Translations under genes and position numbers: made by a program
From: an uncultured Clostridium sp.
Lineage (GTDB): Bacteria; Bacillota; Clostridia; TANB77; CAG-508
NCBI GenBank assembly: GCA_945949485.1
Contig: CAMFER010000006.1
Location: 1-47,769 of the forward strand
Reading direction: 5' to 3'
DNA length: 47,769 nucleotides
The notes under the pieces: model-generated
What the model saw: the letters and a program-made list of their open reading frames with translations, nothing else
Told to the model about the DNA's origin: nothing
Database searches by the model: none
Shown: piece after piece, positions 31,694 to 43,568 of the stretch
Numbering within the stretch: position 1 is the first letter of the stretch
Layout: the number at the start of each line of letters is the position of its first letter

Positions 31694-34514
31694 GATAAAA
31701 ATTCATGAGATAGCAAAGAAATTAGACTTAACCAGTAAAGAAGTATTAGAGGTAGCAAAAAAGTTAAATATTGAGGCTAAAAGCCATTTGAGTGGTGTAG
31801 AAGAAGTTGAAACAAGAAAAATAGAAGAAGAATTATCTAAAGGAAAGGAAAAAAGCAAAAAAGAAAATAAGAAGAATATGGAAAAGAAAGAAAACAAGAA
31901 GAAAGAAGAAAAAGCACCTGTTATTATTAGAAGAGAGGTTATTATAGCTCAAGAAGAACCTGAAAAGAAAAAAGAAGCTGTAAAAAAAGAGGAAAAAAGA
32001 AACAATGTAGGATTTGTAGAGAGAAAACAAAATAAAGACTACAATATTGTCTATAGAAACAAACAAAGCAAACCTATGACTGTAAGTGAACTTTTTGGAC
32101 TAAGTACAAAAAAAGAAGAGCCAAAACAAGAACCTAAAAAAGCAGTTGTTCAAGAGAAAAACGAAGAAACTAAAAAAACCGAAATTGTTAAAGAAGAGAT
32201 AAAAAAAGAAGAAAAAGTAGAAAATGCTAAAAAAGAAAATATAGTAACTAACAACAATAATTCTAGAAAAGAAAATCCAAAAGAGAGAAATAATAATTTA
32301 GGCGGTAAATATAACAACAGAAATAATAACAATAATAATTTCAATAATAGAAACAACAGAAATAACAATTCAAATAATAATAGATTTGGAAATAACAGAG
32401 GAAAAAGACCACTTGATGAAAGAGGCATTGAAAAAAATATAAAGAATATAATGTCTGCAGAAACAATTGAAAGAGAGCCAGTAAGAGAATATAATAAAGC
32501 AATTGATAAACAAAAATTAAATAATAAATTTGAAGAAAATAAAACTAAAAAATCTAGATCAAGAAGAAATAATGCAAACAATGATTTTGATGAAGGAAAA
32601 TTAAAATCATTAAAACAAGCAAATAGATTATCAAATATGTTTGATGACCAAGATGGCGGAATGCTAGATTATTATGATTTATCTAATGATAGAGCAAGAA
32701 AAGGAAAGAAAAAGAAAAATCAAGCAAATCAAGAAGAAAAGCCAAAACAACAAAAAATATTTAAATTAACAGAAATAGAAATTCCAGAAACAATAACAGT
32801 AAAAGATTTTGCTCAAGAAATGAAAAAAACAACATCAGATGTCATTAAAAAATTATTAGCTTATGGAATTATGGCGACAATAAATCAAGAAATTGATTTT
32901 GACACAGCATTTTTAATTGCAGGTGAATTTGGAATAACAGCGAAGAAAAAAGAAATCGTAACAGAGGAAGATATATTATTTGACGAATCTGAAGACAAAG
33001 AAGAAGATTTAAAACCAAGACCACCAGTAATTGTTGTAATGGGGCATGTTGACCATGGTAAAACTTCTTTATTAGATGCAATTAGAAAAACTAATGTAAT
33101 TGAAGGTGAAGCAGGAGGAATAACACAAGCTATAGGTGCATATAAAGTAAAATTAAATGATAGAGAAATAACATTTTTAGACACTCCAGGACATGAAGCT
33201 TTTACAGCAATGAGAGCAAGAGGTGCACAAATTACTGATATTGCAATATTAGTAGTTGCAGCAAATGATGGTGTTAAACCACAAACAGTAGAAGCTATAA
33301 ATCATGCAAAATCTGCTGGAATACCAATAATTGTTGCAATAAACAAAATAGATTTGCCAGATGCTAATATAGAAAAGGTAAAACAAGAGTTAATGGCTTA
33401 TGAGCTAGTTCCTGAAGAGTGGGGTGGAGACACAATATATGTTCCAATTTCAGCAAAGAAACATGAGAATATAGATCAATTACTTGAAATGGTATTGTTA
33501 GAAGCAGATGTATTGGAATTAAAAGCAAACCCGAATAAGCAAGCAAAAGGAGCTGTAATAGAGGCAAGACTAGATAAAACAAGAGGAGCAATAGCTTCAG
33601 TTTTAGTACAAAGAGGAACTTTAGATGTAGGAGATACTGTAGTAGTTGGTTCATCAATTGGTAGAATAAGAGCAATGAAAGATGATAAAGGAAGAAATGT
33701 AAAATCTGCAGGACCATCAACACCAGTTGAAATAATGGGATTAACTGATGTTCCAGAAGCCGGAGATACTTTCTATGAAGTAAAAAATGAAAAAGTAGCA
33801 AAACATTTAATTGAGAAAAGAAAACGTCAAGCTAGAGAAAAAGCAATAAATAGTGCAACAAAAGTTACTTTAGATAATTTATTTATCCAAATGGAAGAAG
33901 GAAAATTAAAAGTATTAAACTTAATTGTAAAAGCAGATGTACAAGGGTCTGTTGAAGCTGTTAAACAATCATTAGAAAAACTATCAAATGATGAAGTAAA
34001 AGTAAAAGTAATACACAGCGCTGCTGGTGGAGTAAATCAGTCAGATGTTACTCTTGCTAAAGTATCAAATGCGATAATAATAGCATTTAATGTAAGACCA
34101 GATAATACAGCAAAAGAAATGGCTGAAAAAGATGAAGTTGAAATTAAACAATATTCTATAATATACAAAGCTATTGAGGATGTAGAATCAGCTATGAAAG
34201 GTATGTTAGATCCTGAATATGAAGAAAAAGTAATAGGAAATGTTGAAGTAAGACAAACATTTAGAATTTCAAATGTAGGAACAATTGCAGGAGGATATGT
34301 ACTTTCAGGAAAAGTTGAGAGAAATGCAGGAGTTAGAGTAATTCGTGATAATGTAGTAATACATGATGGAAAACTAGCTACATTAAAGAGATTTAAAGAT
34401 GATGTTAAAGAAGTAACAAAAGGACTTGAATGTGGTATTCAAATCGAAGACTATAATGATATTAAAGAAGGAGATATTATAGAAGTATATATAATGGAAG
34501 AAATAAAAAGATAA
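31686..34514 (+). CDS. infB: translation initiation factor IF-2
   Basis: [65 protein letters not shown]. Confidence 0.98.
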   Translation: MGKIKIHEIAKKLDLTSKEVLEVAKKLNIEAKSHLSGVEEVETRKIEEELSKGKEKSKKENKKNMEKKENKKKEEKAPVIIRREVIIAQEEPEKKKEAVKKEEKRNNVGFVERKQNKDYNIVYRNKQSKPMTVSELFGLSTKKEEPKQEPKKAVVQEKNEETKKTEIVKEEIKKEEKVENAKKENIVTNNNNSRKENPKERNNNLGGKYNNRNNNNNNFNNRNNRNNNSNNNRFGNNRGKRPLDERGIEKNIKNIMSAETIEREPVREYNKAIDKQKLNNKFEENKTKKSRSRRNNANNDFDEGKLKSLKQANRLSNMFDDQDGGMLDYYDLSNDRARKGKKKKNQANQEEKPKQQKIFKLTEIEIPETITVKDFAQEMKKTTSDVIKKLLAYGIMATINQEIDFDTAFLIAGEFGITAKKKEIVTEEDILFDESEDKEEDLKPRPPVIVVMGHVDHGKTSLLDAIRKTNVIEGEAGGITQAIGAYKVKLNDREITFLDTPGHEAFTAMRARGAQITDIAILVVAANDGVKPQTVEAINHAKSAGIPIIVAINKIDLPDANIEKVKQELMAYELVPEEWGGDTIYVPISAKKHENIDQLLEMVLLEADVLELKANPNKQAKGAVIEARLDKTRGAIASVLVQRGTLDVGDTVVVGSSIGRIRAMKDDKGRNVKSAGPSTPVEIMGLTDVPEAGDTFYEVKNEKVAKHLIEKRKRQAREKAINSATKVTLDNLFIQMEEGKLKVLNLIVKADVQGSVEAVKQSLEKLSNDEVKVKVIHSAAGGVNQSDVTLAKVSNAIIIAFNVRPDNTAKEMAEKDEVEIKQYSIIYKAIEDVESAMKGMLDPEYEEKVIGNVEVRQTFRISNVGTIAGGYVLSGKVERNAGVRVIRDNVVIHDGKLATLKRFKDDVKEVTKGLECGIQIEDYNDIKEGDIIEVYIMEEIKR

Positions 34515-34548
34515 GGAAAAAGAAGACTTTTTAAAAGTCTCTTTTCCC
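34515..34548 (+). promoter_or_regulatory. infB-rbfA intercistronic hairpin
   Basis: ggaaaaagaagactttt..aaaagtctcttttcc imperfect inverted repeat. Confidence 0.45.
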
Positions 34549-34585
34549 TTATAGAAAAGATTTCTATAAAAGGAGGTAATGAATA

Positions 34586-34954
34586 ATGCCAGAAAATAAG
34601 ACAAGATTAGGTCGTATTGATGAAGAATATAGAAAAGAAATTAGTAATATAATTAGTTATAAACTAAAAAATCCAAATGTGACAGGTATGATTAGTGTTA
34701 CAAAAGTAAATGTAACAAATGATTTGAAATTTGCAAAAGTTTATGTAAGTATTTTAAATTCAAAAAACATAAAAAATACATTAGCAGGTCTAAAAAAATC
34801 ATCAGGATTTATAAGATCTGAATTAGCTAAAAAAGTTAATTTAAGAAATACTCCAGAATTAATATTTGAACTAGATGATTCATTAGAATATGGAGCAAGA
34901 ATCGATAGTATATTAAAAGAAATTTTACCTGAGAAAAAAGAAGAAAAGAATTAG
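34586..34954 (+). CDS. rbfA: 30S ribosome-binding factor A
   Basis: RLGRIDEEYRKEISNIISYKLKNPNVTGMISVTKVNVTNDLKFAKVYVSIL. Confidence 0.95.
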   Translation: MPENKTRLGRIDEEYRKEISNIISYKLKNPNVTGMISVTKVNVTNDLKFAKVYVSILNSKNIKNTLAGLKKSSGFIRSELAKKVNLRNTPELIFELDDSLEYGARIDSILKEILPEKKEEKN

Positions 34955-34971
34955 TAAAAGTGGAGGAAAAT

Positions 34972-35928
34972 ATGACTTTAGATGAAATTTTAAAAGAAAT
35001 AAATAATGCAGAAAGTATAGTGATTCTAACTCATGAATCACCAGATGGTGATGCTATTGGAAGTAGTTTAGCTTTGAAAATAATGATAGAAAGTTTAGGG
35101 AAAAAAGCAGATGTAATAATCCCAGAATATTCTAGATTATATGAATTTTTGCCAAAGATTAAAGAAATAAAAGAAGAATCAGATGTTAAAAATTATGATT
35201 TAGCAATATCAGTTGATTGTGCAGATTTAAAAAGAATTGCTAAAAAAGAATATTTTGAAAATGCAAATAAGACAATAGTAATAGATCATCATGGAAGTAA
35301 TAATATGTATGGGGATTTAAACTATGTAAATCCAGTTTCTCCAGCTTGTTGTGAGATTCTTGCTATGATGGCAAATTATTTTGAAATTGAAATAACTAAA
35401 GAAATAGGAACATGTATAATGACAGGGATTATTACTGATACAGGCGGATTTAGACATTCAAATATTAATTCTGAAACTTTTGAGTTTACAGCAGAATTAA
35501 TAAGAAAAGGTGTTAATGTTCCAGATATATATAAAAAGACATTACGCACTAAAACAAGAGCTAATTTTGAATTAACAAAAAAAGTAATAGGCAGAATGGA
35601 AATATTAGAAAATGGAAAAGTAACATTTTCATATATTACAAAACAAGATGAAGAAGAAGTAAATGCAGAACCTGGAGACCATGAAGGATTAGTAGATATT
35701 GGAAAAGATATAGAAGGTGTTGAAGTTTCAGTATTTATAAGGCAAAAAAATAATGAAAATGCATATAAAATTTCAATGCGTTCAGGAGATAATGTAAATG
35801 TTTCTGATATTTGTATACTTTTTGGTGGAGGAGGTCATCCAAGAGCAGCAGGTGCATTAATTCAAGGAACAGTAGAACAAGTAAAAGAAAAAGTTATGAA
35901 AGAAGTAAGAAAAGCTTTAAGTAAATAA
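34972..35928 (+). CDS. nrnA: DHH/DHHA1 bifunctional oligoribonuclease/PAP phosphatase
   Basis: ILTHESPDGDAIGSSLAL, VIDHHGSN, FGGGGHPRAAG. Confidence 0.93.
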   Translation: MTLDEILKEINNAESIVILTHESPDGDAIGSSLALKIMIESLGKKADVIIPEYSRLYEFLPKIKEIKEESDVKNYDLAISVDCADLKRIAKKEYFENANKTIVIDHHGSNNMYGDLNYVNPVSPACCEILAMMANYFEIEITKEIGTCIMTGIITDTGGFRHSNINSETFEFTAELIRKGVNVPDIYKKTLRTKTRANFELTKKVIGRMEILENGKVTFSYITKQDEEEVNAEPGDHEGLVDIGKDIEGVEVSVFIRQKNNENAYKISMRSGDNVNVSDICILFGGGGHPRAAGALIQGTVEQVKEKVMKEVRKALSK

Positions 35929-35938
35929 GAGGAAAAAT

Positions 35939-36811
35939 ATGAATGGTGTTATTATAATAAATAAAAAAAGTGGATATACATCACATGATATAGTATATAA
36001 AATAAAAAAGATAACAGGAGAAAAAGTAGGACATACTGGTACTCTAGACCCTTTAGCAAAAGGGGTTTTACCTATACTTGTGGGTGAAGGAACGAAAATT
36101 TCTAAATATTTGATTAACCATGATAAAATATATAAGGTCAAATTGAAACTAGGAGAAAAAACCTCAACAGGTGATTTAGAAGGAGAAGTAATAGAAAAAG
36201 AAAATTTTGATATTACATTATTAGATAAAGAAAAAATAGAAAAGATATTTAAAGAAAGTATTGGAATTCAAGAGCAAACTCCTCCTATATATTCAGCTAT
36301 AAAAGTAAATGGAAAAAAACTTTATGAATATGCAAGAAAAGGTCAAAAAGTAGAAATACCAAAAAGAGAAATAAATATATATAATTTAGAACTAATTAGT
36401 ATTGATAAAGAAAAACTAATTATTGAATTTAAAGTCTTTTGTTCAAAAGGTACATACATTAGAAGTTTATGTGAGGATATTGCTAAAAAAATAGAAACAA
36501 TAGGATATATGTTAGAACTTGAAAGGTTAAGAGTTGGGAAATTTGATATTAGTTCATCTGTTACAATAGATGAACTTGAAAAAAATAAAGATAATAAAGA
36601 ATTTTTAGAAAATAACATTATTTCATTAGAGAAAATATTTGAAAAAAACGAAAAGTTAGATATACCAAATCAAAAATTAAAACACTTCTTAAATGGTGTT
36701 AAAATTTCAAATAACTGTAAAGATGGAGTATATAGGATATATAGTGAAAGCAAATTTATAGGGATTGGAATTGTTAAAGATAAATTATTAAAAAGAGATG
36801 TAATTATATAA
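35939..36811 (+). CDS. truB: tRNA pseudouridine(55) synthase TruB
   Basis: KVGHTGTLDPLAKGVLPILVGEGTKISKYL, FCSKGTYIRSLCEDIA. Confidence 0.97.
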   Translation: MNGVIIINKKSGYTSHDIVYKIKKITGEKVGHTGTLDPLAKGVLPILVGEGTKISKYLINHDKIYKVKLKLGEKTSTGDLEGEVIEKENFDITLLDKEKIEKIFKESIGIQEQTPPIYSAIKVNGKKLYEYARKGQKVEIPKREINIYNLELISIDKEKLIIEFKVFCSKGTYIRSLCEDIAKKIETIGYMLELERLRVGKFDISSSVTIDELEKNKDNKEFLENNIISLEKIFEKNEKLDIPNQKLKHFLNGVKISNNCKDGVYRIYSESKFIGIGIVKDKLLKRDVII

Positions 36812-36897
36812 TATATAAAATAATTGTATATAAAAGAAAGAATAAAATAAAAATCACTATCATATATTTTAATAAAATATTATGAGGAGTGATTTTT

Positions 36898-37740
36898 TTG
36901 TATTATATCCAAGAAGTTGACAAGCCTAATTTTTTAGAAAGGTTATTTAATATTATTAAATTAGATGACAATAAAATACTAATACCAATAAAGGAAAAAG
37001 ATGAGATAGATAAAGAAAAAGATAGTAGAATATCTCTAAAAATAGTAAAACTTTTAAATAGAGGAAATTGCAAAAAAGTGGTAATAAGCAAAGAATTAAA
37101 AAAACATAAGGAATTTATAAATATATTACAATCTAATGATGTAAATATTGTAGATGGAAAATGGTTAGCAGAGGTATTAATGGAAAAAATGATACAATAT
37201 ATTATAGATAAAAAAGATATTAATCCAAATGAAGATAAAATATCAATATTGATTAATGATTTAACAGAGATTTCGTTAGAAAATATAAAAAATATATTAA
37301 TGAAATATAAAAAAGTAAATATAGTAACAAATCATATAGAAAAATTTAAAAGATTAGAAGAAGAATTTGAGGAAAATGGAGTAATACTTCAGATATCAAA
37401 TAACAAAAGAAAAAGTTTAGCAAAGTCAAAAATAATATTAAATGTAGATTTTCCAAAAGAATTATTAAATAAGTATAACATTTATGATGAGGCCATTATT
37501 ATTAATATAAAAACAGAAGCTAATATAACTAAAAAGAGGTTCAATGGTATAGTTATAAAAGATTATCAAATTGTATTTAACAAATTAGATGGTATAGAAG
37601 AGAATCTTGATTTATATGATAAAAAAGATATATATCAAGCAAAATTATATAGAAGGGAACCATATAAATCAATAATGGAGCAAATAGAGAAAGATAAGGT
37701 TAAAATTTCAGAATTATTAGGCTCTAATACCAAAATATAA
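36898..37740 (+). CDS. hypothetical protein
   Basis: ORF with TTG start after GAGGAG; no recognised family. Confidence 0.6.
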   Translation: MYYIQEVDKPNFLERLFNIIKLDDNKILIPIKEKDEIDKEKDSRISLKIVKLLNRGNCKKVVISKELKKHKEFINILQSNDVNIVDGKWLAEVLMEKMIQYIIDKKDINPNEDKISILINDLTEISLENIKNILMKYKKVNIVTNHIEKFKRLEEEFEENGVILQISNNKRKSLAKSKIILNVDFPKELLNKYNIYDEAIIINIKTEANITKKRFNGIVIKDYQIVFNKLDGIEENLDLYDKKDIYQAKLYRREPYKSIMEQIEKDKVKISELLGSNTKI

Positions 37741-37833
37741 TTTATTAATTTTTTATATAAAAGCTTTTCTTTTTTTTAGAAATATAATATAATGTATTTG
37801 TTTATAAAAATATTGGCAAGGAGGTTTATACAA

Positions 37834-40428
37834 ATGCCAAATGATAGTAATAGAAGAAATAGAAGTAAACATTTTGATGAAACAAGAAAATATGTACCAA
37901 GTTATGAAAAAAGAAAGACAGTAAAACGTAGTAGTACTGATAAAACAAACAAAAAGCAACCAAAAAATAGAAAAAAAGGCGAAAATGGGAAAAAAGCTAA
38001 ATTTTCAGTAAGACATCCTAAATTAATGTTAGCAATAAAAATATGTATAATACTATTTTTACTATTATGCGTAATAGGAGCAGGAATTATTGCAGGAATG
38101 TTTTTCGGGTTATTCGGAGATGATTTTGAAATAACAAAAGAAGAACTTCAAATAGGAGCGTCAAACTCTGTAGTAGTAGATAAAGATGGAGCTGTTGTTG
38201 CTAATTTAAGCGGTGATGAAAAAAGAAAAGTAATAACTCTAGAAGATATGGCTGATTATTTACCAAAAGCATATGTAGCAATAGAGGATGAAAGATTTTA
38301 TAAGCATAATGGAGTAGATTTAAAAAGAACAGCAGGGGCAATAATGAAAACTCTATTAGGAAATAGTTCTTATGGTGGAAGTACAATTACACAACAATTA
38401 GTAAAGAATATAACTAAAGATGATGAGTCAAAAGGACTAGCTGGTATATTTAGAAAAGTAAAAGAATGGGCAAAAGCTTATCAAGTAGAAAGAATGGTTT
38501 CAAAAGATCAAATTTTAGAATTATATTTAAATATACTATATGTTGGTGGAGAAGGAAATTTACATGGTGTTGAATTAGGGGCAGAATATTATTTCAATAA
38601 AAGTGCAAAAGATTTAGATTTAGCAGAATGTGCATTTATGGCAGGTATAAATCATTCACCAAGTAGATATAATCCATTTGATGAATCTTTAGATAATGAT
38701 GAAATAATAAAAAATAGAACATTAACAGTATTACAAAAAATGAAAGAACTAGGATATATAGAAAATCAAGAAGAATATGATGCAGCTGTTGCAAAAGTAG
38801 AAGCTGGATTAACTTTCACTAAAGGAACAATGTCAACAGGTACAACATATTCATATCATACAGATGCTGCAATAGAGCAAGTAATAGATCAAGTTATGGA
38901 AGAAAAACAAATTTCAAGACAACTTGCAGAAAATTATGTATATAGTAGCGGTTTAACAATATACTCAACAGTAGATTCTACAATTCAAACTAGAATAGAA
39001 GAAGAAACTGCAAAAGATAAATACATAAAATCAGGAAGAGATAAGAATGAAGATGGAACATTAAAAAATGAACATACTCAAGCAGCTTTTGTAATCATAG
39101 ATTATAAAACAGGAAATGTTGTTGGTGTTTCAGGTGGATTAGGAGAAAAAACAGCCCAAGGACTAAATAGAGCAACACAAAGTACAAGACAACCAGGTTC
39201 AGCTATAAAACCAATAGCAGATATTGCACCAGCATTACAAGAAAAGATAATCACAGCAGCAACAGTTTATGATGATGTATATACAGATTTTAATGGATAT
39301 ACTCCAAAAAATGATTATCAAGATTATGATGGATTACAAAATATAAGATATATTATAGCTAAATCAAAAAATGTTCCTGAAGTCAAAATAATGAGAGAAT
39401 TAACACCTAAGAAATCAATAGAATATTTAAGAAACTTTGGAATATCTTCATTAGTTACAGCAGAAGATAATCCAAAACATAATGATGAATCATTACCATT
39501 AGCTATTGGAGGAATTACAAATGGTATTAGTCCATTAGAAATGGCAGCAGCATATGCAGCAATTGCAAATGATGGAGAATATATAACACCTACATTCTAT
39601 ACAAAAGTAGTTGATTCAAGTGGAAATACTGTACTTACTCCAAAACAAGAAAAAAGAAGAGTTATATCTGAACAAAATGCATATATAACAAAATCAATTT
39701 TACAAGAACCAGTGAAATCTGGAGGAACAGCAACATATTGTAGTATTTCTGGAATAGATGTTGCAGCAAAAACAGGTACAACTGATAATAGTAATGATAG
39801 ATGGCTATGTGGATTTACTCCATATTATGCAGCAGCTTGTTGGTTTGGATATGATGTTCAAGAAGAAGTAAAATGGTCTGGAACAAACCCAGCAGGACAG
39901 ATTTGGGATTCAATTATGACAGATGTTCACAAAAATTTAGCATCAGCAAGCTTTGTAAAACCAAGTGGAATTGTAGAGCAAACTGTATGCAGAACAACAG
40001 GATGTCTTGCAACAACAGGATGTACAAATAAATATACCGAAATATTTACTTCAGACAATTTACCTGAAACCTGTCAAGGACATGGCTCACAAACAATATG
40101 TTCTGAATCAGGAAAAATAGCAACAGATTATTGTTCTCAATATTGTGAGGTTAAAGTGAATTATTTCGGAGCAGTGATACCTAAAGAACAATTAAACTTG
40201 TGGAAACCAGTGGGGAAAGCTTCTGCATCAAGAGGAGAAAAAATAATAGAGGTTTGTACTATACATACAAAACCAAAGGAAGAAGAAAAACCAAAGGAAC
40301 CAGAAAAAACAGAAAATACAACAAATAATACTAACACAAATACAAATACAGGAAAGGATCCAGAAGAGCCAGTAAATAACACAGATACAAATACCAATAC
40401 AAATACTAATACAGGTGTGAGTCAATAA
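37834..40428 (+). CDS. class A penicillin-binding protein (GT51 + transpeptidase)
   Basis: AYVAIEDERFYKHNGVDLKRTAGAIMKTL, YGGSTITQQLVKN, TRQPGSAIKPI, AAKTGTTDNSNDRWLCGFTPYYAAACWFGYD; Asn/Thr-rich tail. Confidence 0.95.
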   Translation: MPNDSNRRNRSKHFDETRKYVPSYEKRKTVKRSSTDKTNKKQPKNRKKGENGKKAKFSVRHPKLMLAIKICIILFLLLCVIGAGIIAGMFFGLFGDDFEITKEELQIGASNSVVVDKDGAVVANLSGDEKRKVITLEDMADYLPKAYVAIEDERFYKHNGVDLKRTAGAIMKTLLGNSSYGGSTITQQLVKNITKDDESKGLAGIFRKVKEWAKAYQVERMVSKDQILELYLNILYVGGEGNLHGVELGAEYYFNKSAKDLDLAECAFMAGINHSPSRYNPFDESLDNDEIIKNRTLTVLQKMKELGYIENQEEYDAAVAKVEAGLTFTKGTMSTGTTYSYHTDAAIEQVIDQVMEEKQISRQLAENYVYSSGLTIYSTVDSTIQTRIEEETAKDKYIKSGRDKNEDGTLKNEHTQAAFVIIDYKTGNVVGVSGGLGEKTAQGLNRATQSTRQPGSAIKPIADIAPALQEKIITAATVYDDVYTDFNGYTPKNDYQDYDGLQNIRYIIAKSKNVPEVKIMRELTPKKSIEYLRNFGISSLVTAEDNPKHNDESLPLAIGGITNGISPLEMAAAYAAIANDGEYITPTFYTKVVDSSGNTVLTPKQEKRRVISEQNAYITKSILQEPVKSGGTATYCSISGIDVAAKTGTTDNSNDRWLCGFTPYYAAACWFGYDVQEEVKWSGTNPAGQIWDSIMTDVHKNLASASFVKPSGIVEQTVCRTTGCLATTGCTNKYTEIFTSDNLPETCQGHGSQTICSESGKIATDYCSQYCEVKVNYFGAVIPKEQLNLWKPVGKASASRGEKIIEVCTIHTKPKEEEKPKEPEKTENTTNNTNTNTNTGKDPEEPVNNTDTNTNTNTNTGVSQ

Positions 40429-40439
40429 ATAATGAAAAT

Positions 40440-40466
40440 ATGAGATGAGTTATATACTCATCTCAT
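40440..40466 (+). terminator. intercistronic hairpin
   Basis: ATGAGATGAGT-tatat-ACTCATCTCAT, no strong U-tract. Confidence 0.5.
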
Positions 40467-40488
40467 AAATAATAAAAAGGAGATGCTT

Positions 40489-41875
40489 ATGGATATTTAT
40501 TTTTATAATACATTAACTAAAAAGAAAGAGTTATTTCTTCCTTTACAAGAAAAAAAGGTAGGAATCTATTCTTGTCGGACCTACTGTATATAAAGATGCA
40601 ACAATAGGAAATATGAGAACAAATATATTCCAAGATGTTTTAAGAAAAGTATTAAGATATAATGGATATGAAATAAAACACGTAATGAATATTACAGATG
40701 TTGGACATCTTGTTTCTGATGGAGATGAAGGAGAAGACAAAATGATAAAATCAGCAAGAGAAGAAAACAAATCTCCTTTAGAAATAGCACAACATTATAC
40801 TGAGTTGTTTTTCAATGATTTAAAAGAACTTAATTTAGAAATACCAGAAGTAGTTTGCAAGGCCACAGATCATATAAATATAATGTTAGAATATGTAAAA
40901 GAATTAATGAATAAAGGATATGCATATGAAACATCCACAGCAATATATTTTGATATATCAAAATTAGATAAATATCCTGTTCTTTCAAATTTAAATCTAG
41001 AAGAACAAAAAGCAGGTGCAAGAGTTGAAGTTGATAAAGAAAAGAAAAGTCCATATGATTTTGCATTATGGATAAAAGCTCCTGAAAATCATTTGATGAA
41101 ATGGGATAGTCCATGGGGACCAAGTTATCCAGGATGGCATATTGAATGTAGTGCAATGGGAAGAAAATACTTAGGAGAACAATTTGATATTCATACAGGT
41201 GGAATTGACTTAATACCAACACATCATGAAAATGAAATAGCGCAAAGCAAAGGTGCGTGCGGAAAAGTTCCAGCAAGATACTGGATGCATGGAGAGTATT
41301 TACTAATTAATGGTGGAAAGATGTCAAAAAGTTTAGGAAATGTATATTTATTAAAAGATATAATTGATAGAGGGTATGAGGCACTTGTATATAAGCTATT
41401 TAGTTATTCATGCCATTATAGAAATAAACTAAACTTTACATGGGAAGGAATTGAAGCAGCATCAAAATCACTAGAAAGATTAAGAAATGGATATAGACTT
41501 CATAAAGAAGGAAAAGATGATGTCGAAGATAGTGTTGTTTCTGAATTAGAAGAAAGATTCCATAAAGCTATAAATGATGACTTAAATATGCCACTAGCTA
41601 TGGGAGTGGTATGGGAAACAGTAAGATTTGATAAAAAATCTCCTAAACTTGCAAATCTTTTATTAAAATTCGACCAAGTATTAGGATTGAATGTAGATAA
41701 AGAACAAGAAAATAAAGAAGAAATTCCAGAAGAAATTATGGAATTAGTTGAAAAGAGAAAAATAGCAAGAGAAAATAAGGATTGGGCAAAGTCAGATGAA
41801 CTAAGAGACTTGATAAAAGAAAAAGGTTATGATATAAAAGATTTAAAAGATGGAGTAGAAATTAAAAAGATATAA
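40489..41875 (+). CDS. cysS: cysteinyl-tRNA synthetase, full length (about 461 aa) only with +1 shift at CGG 40576
   Basis: [57 protein letters not shown]...WHIECSAMG...[11 protein letters not shown]...[10 protein letters not shown]. Confidence 0.95.
40576..40579 (+). other. candidate +1 recoding site 5: tgt C gga cct (inside CysRS CGPTVY motif)
   Basis: zero frame reads cgg acc tac tgt ata taa (stop 40591); +1 frame reads [14 protein letters not shown]. Confidence 0.95.
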
Positions 41876-41895
41876 AAGAAAGGTAGATGATAATT

Positions 41896-42906
41896 ATGGC
41901 AATATTATTACCAGGAGGAGCAGGATATATAGGAAGTCATACTGCAGTAGAATTATTAAATTCAGGAAAGGAAATCGTAATAATAGATGATTTTTCTAAT
42001 AGTAAACCAGAAGCTCTAGATGCAATAAGAAAAATTACAGGAAAAGATTTTAAATTTTATGAAATGGATTATAGAGATAGAGCAAAATTAGAAAAAGTAT
42101 TTGAAGAAAATCAAATAGATGCAGTAATTAATTTTGCAGGATTTAAAGCAGTAGGTGAATCAGTTCAAAAACCAATAGAATATTATGAAAATAATATAGG
42201 AGGAGCATTAGTAGTTTTAGATACTATGAGAAAATATGGTTGCAAAACATTTATATTTAGTTCTTCAGCAACTGTATATGGAGACCCAGAGGTTATTCCA
42301 ATAACTGAAGAATGTAAAACTGGAGGAACAACAAATCCATATGGTACAACAAAATTATTTATAGAGCAAATATTAAAAGATTTATATAAATCAGATAATA
42401 CTTGGAATATATGTATGTTAAGATACTTTAATCCAGTAGGTGCTCATGAAAGCGGTCTAATTGGAGAAGAACCAAAAGGAATTCCAAATAATTTAATGCC
42501 TTATGTTGTAAGAGTTGCTGCAGGAATATTACCAGAATTATCAGTGTTTGGAAATGATTATGATACTCCAGATGGTACAGGAGTAAGAGACTATATACAT
42601 GTTGTTGATTTAGCTAAAGGACATGTATGTGCATTAAAGAAATTAGAGAAGGAAAAAGAAGGATTATTTATATATAATTTAGGAACAGGAACTGGATATA
42701 GTGTACTAGATATGGTAAAAGCTTTTGAAAAAGCAACAGGAAAAAAAGTACCATATAAAATTGCGCCAAGAAGAGAAGGAGATATTGCAACTTGCTATGC
42801 AAATCCTAAAAAGGCAAAAGAAGAATTAGGATGGGAAGCAACTAAGACATTAGATGATATGTGTAAAGATTCTTGGAACTATATAGAATGCCAAGAAAAG
42901 AAATAA
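41896..42906 (+). CDS. galE: UDP-glucose 4-epimerase
   Basis: [55 protein letters not shown]. Confidence 0.96.
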   Translation: MAILLPGGAGYIGSHTAVELLNSGKEIVIIDDFSNSKPEALDAIRKITGKDFKFYEMDYRDRAKLEKVFEENQIDAVINFAGFKAVGESVQKPIEYYENNIGGALVVLDTMRKYGCKTFIFSSSATVYGDPEVIPITEECKTGGTTNPYGTTKLFIEQILKDLYKSDNTWNICMLRYFNPVGAHESGLIGEEPKGIPNNLMPYVVRVAAGILPELSVFGNDYDTPDGTGVRDYIHVVDLAKGHVCALKKLEKEKEGLFIYNLGTGTGYSVLDMVKAFEKATGKKVPYKIAPRREGDIATCYANPKKAKEELGWEATKTLDDMCKDSWNYIECQEKK

Positions 42907-42923
42907 AAAGAAAAGAATAAGAT

Positions 42924-43545
42924 ATGGAAGAATATAGATTAAACAGAATACAAGAAATAAAAAAAAGAATTTTTGATGTAATAATATCTTTAATTGGAGT
43001 TATAATGTTTTCTCCAATTATGATTATAATTGCAATAATCGTAAAATTAGATTCCAAAGGACCGGTTATATATAAACAAAAAAGAATCACTAAAAATGGT
43101 AAAGAATTTGTTATATATAAATTTAGAACAATGATAAAAGATGCTGAAAAAGAAACACGGTCCTATTTTAGCGTATAAAAATGATAAAAGAATTACAAGA
43201 GTAGGAAAATTTTTAAGGAAAACGAGATTAGATGAATTACCACAGTTATTTAATGTTTTAAAAGGAGATATGTCTATAGTAGGACCTAGACCTGAAAGAG
43301 AAGAGATATTACAAAACATTTTAAAGGAAGTACCAGACTATAGAAAAAGAGAACAAGTCAAAGCAGGAATTACAGGATTAGCACATATAAAAGGTGATTA
43401 TTATACTGATCCTAAACAAAGGCTTATGTATGATATGGAATATATGGAAAATTGGTCCTTATATAAAGATATAAAAATTATATTTGGAACTTTTTTAAAA
43501 ATAATAAGAGAAAACATAAAAAGAAAAGAAACGAATAAATATTGA
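42924..43545 (+). CDS. bacterial sugar transferase (undecaprenyl-phosphate sugar phosphotransferase), joined by +1 shift at CGG 43158
   Basis: KKRIFDVIISLIGVIMFSPIMI...GPVIYKQKRITKNGKEFVIYKFRTMIKDAEKET-GPILAYKNDKRITRVGKFLRKTRLDELPQLFNVLKGDMSIVGPRPER. Confidence 0.93.
43158..43161 (+). other. candidate +1 recoding site 6: aca C ggt cct
   Basis: zero-frame CGG; zero frame stops at 43176; +1 frame gives conserved T-GP then NDKRITRVGKFLRK. Confidence 0.92.
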
Positions 43546-43568
43546 TTATATAAAATCTAGGAGAAAAG

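Noticed and set aside
40429-40488. T-box riboswitch upstream of cysS
   Set aside because: Only about 60 bp with one simple hairpin; no room for T-box stem I or the conserved T-box sequence.
43523-43545. UGA recoding as an alternative code change
   Set aside because: TGA appears to act as a normal stop (end of sugar transferase); no gene is interrupted by an in-frame TGA.
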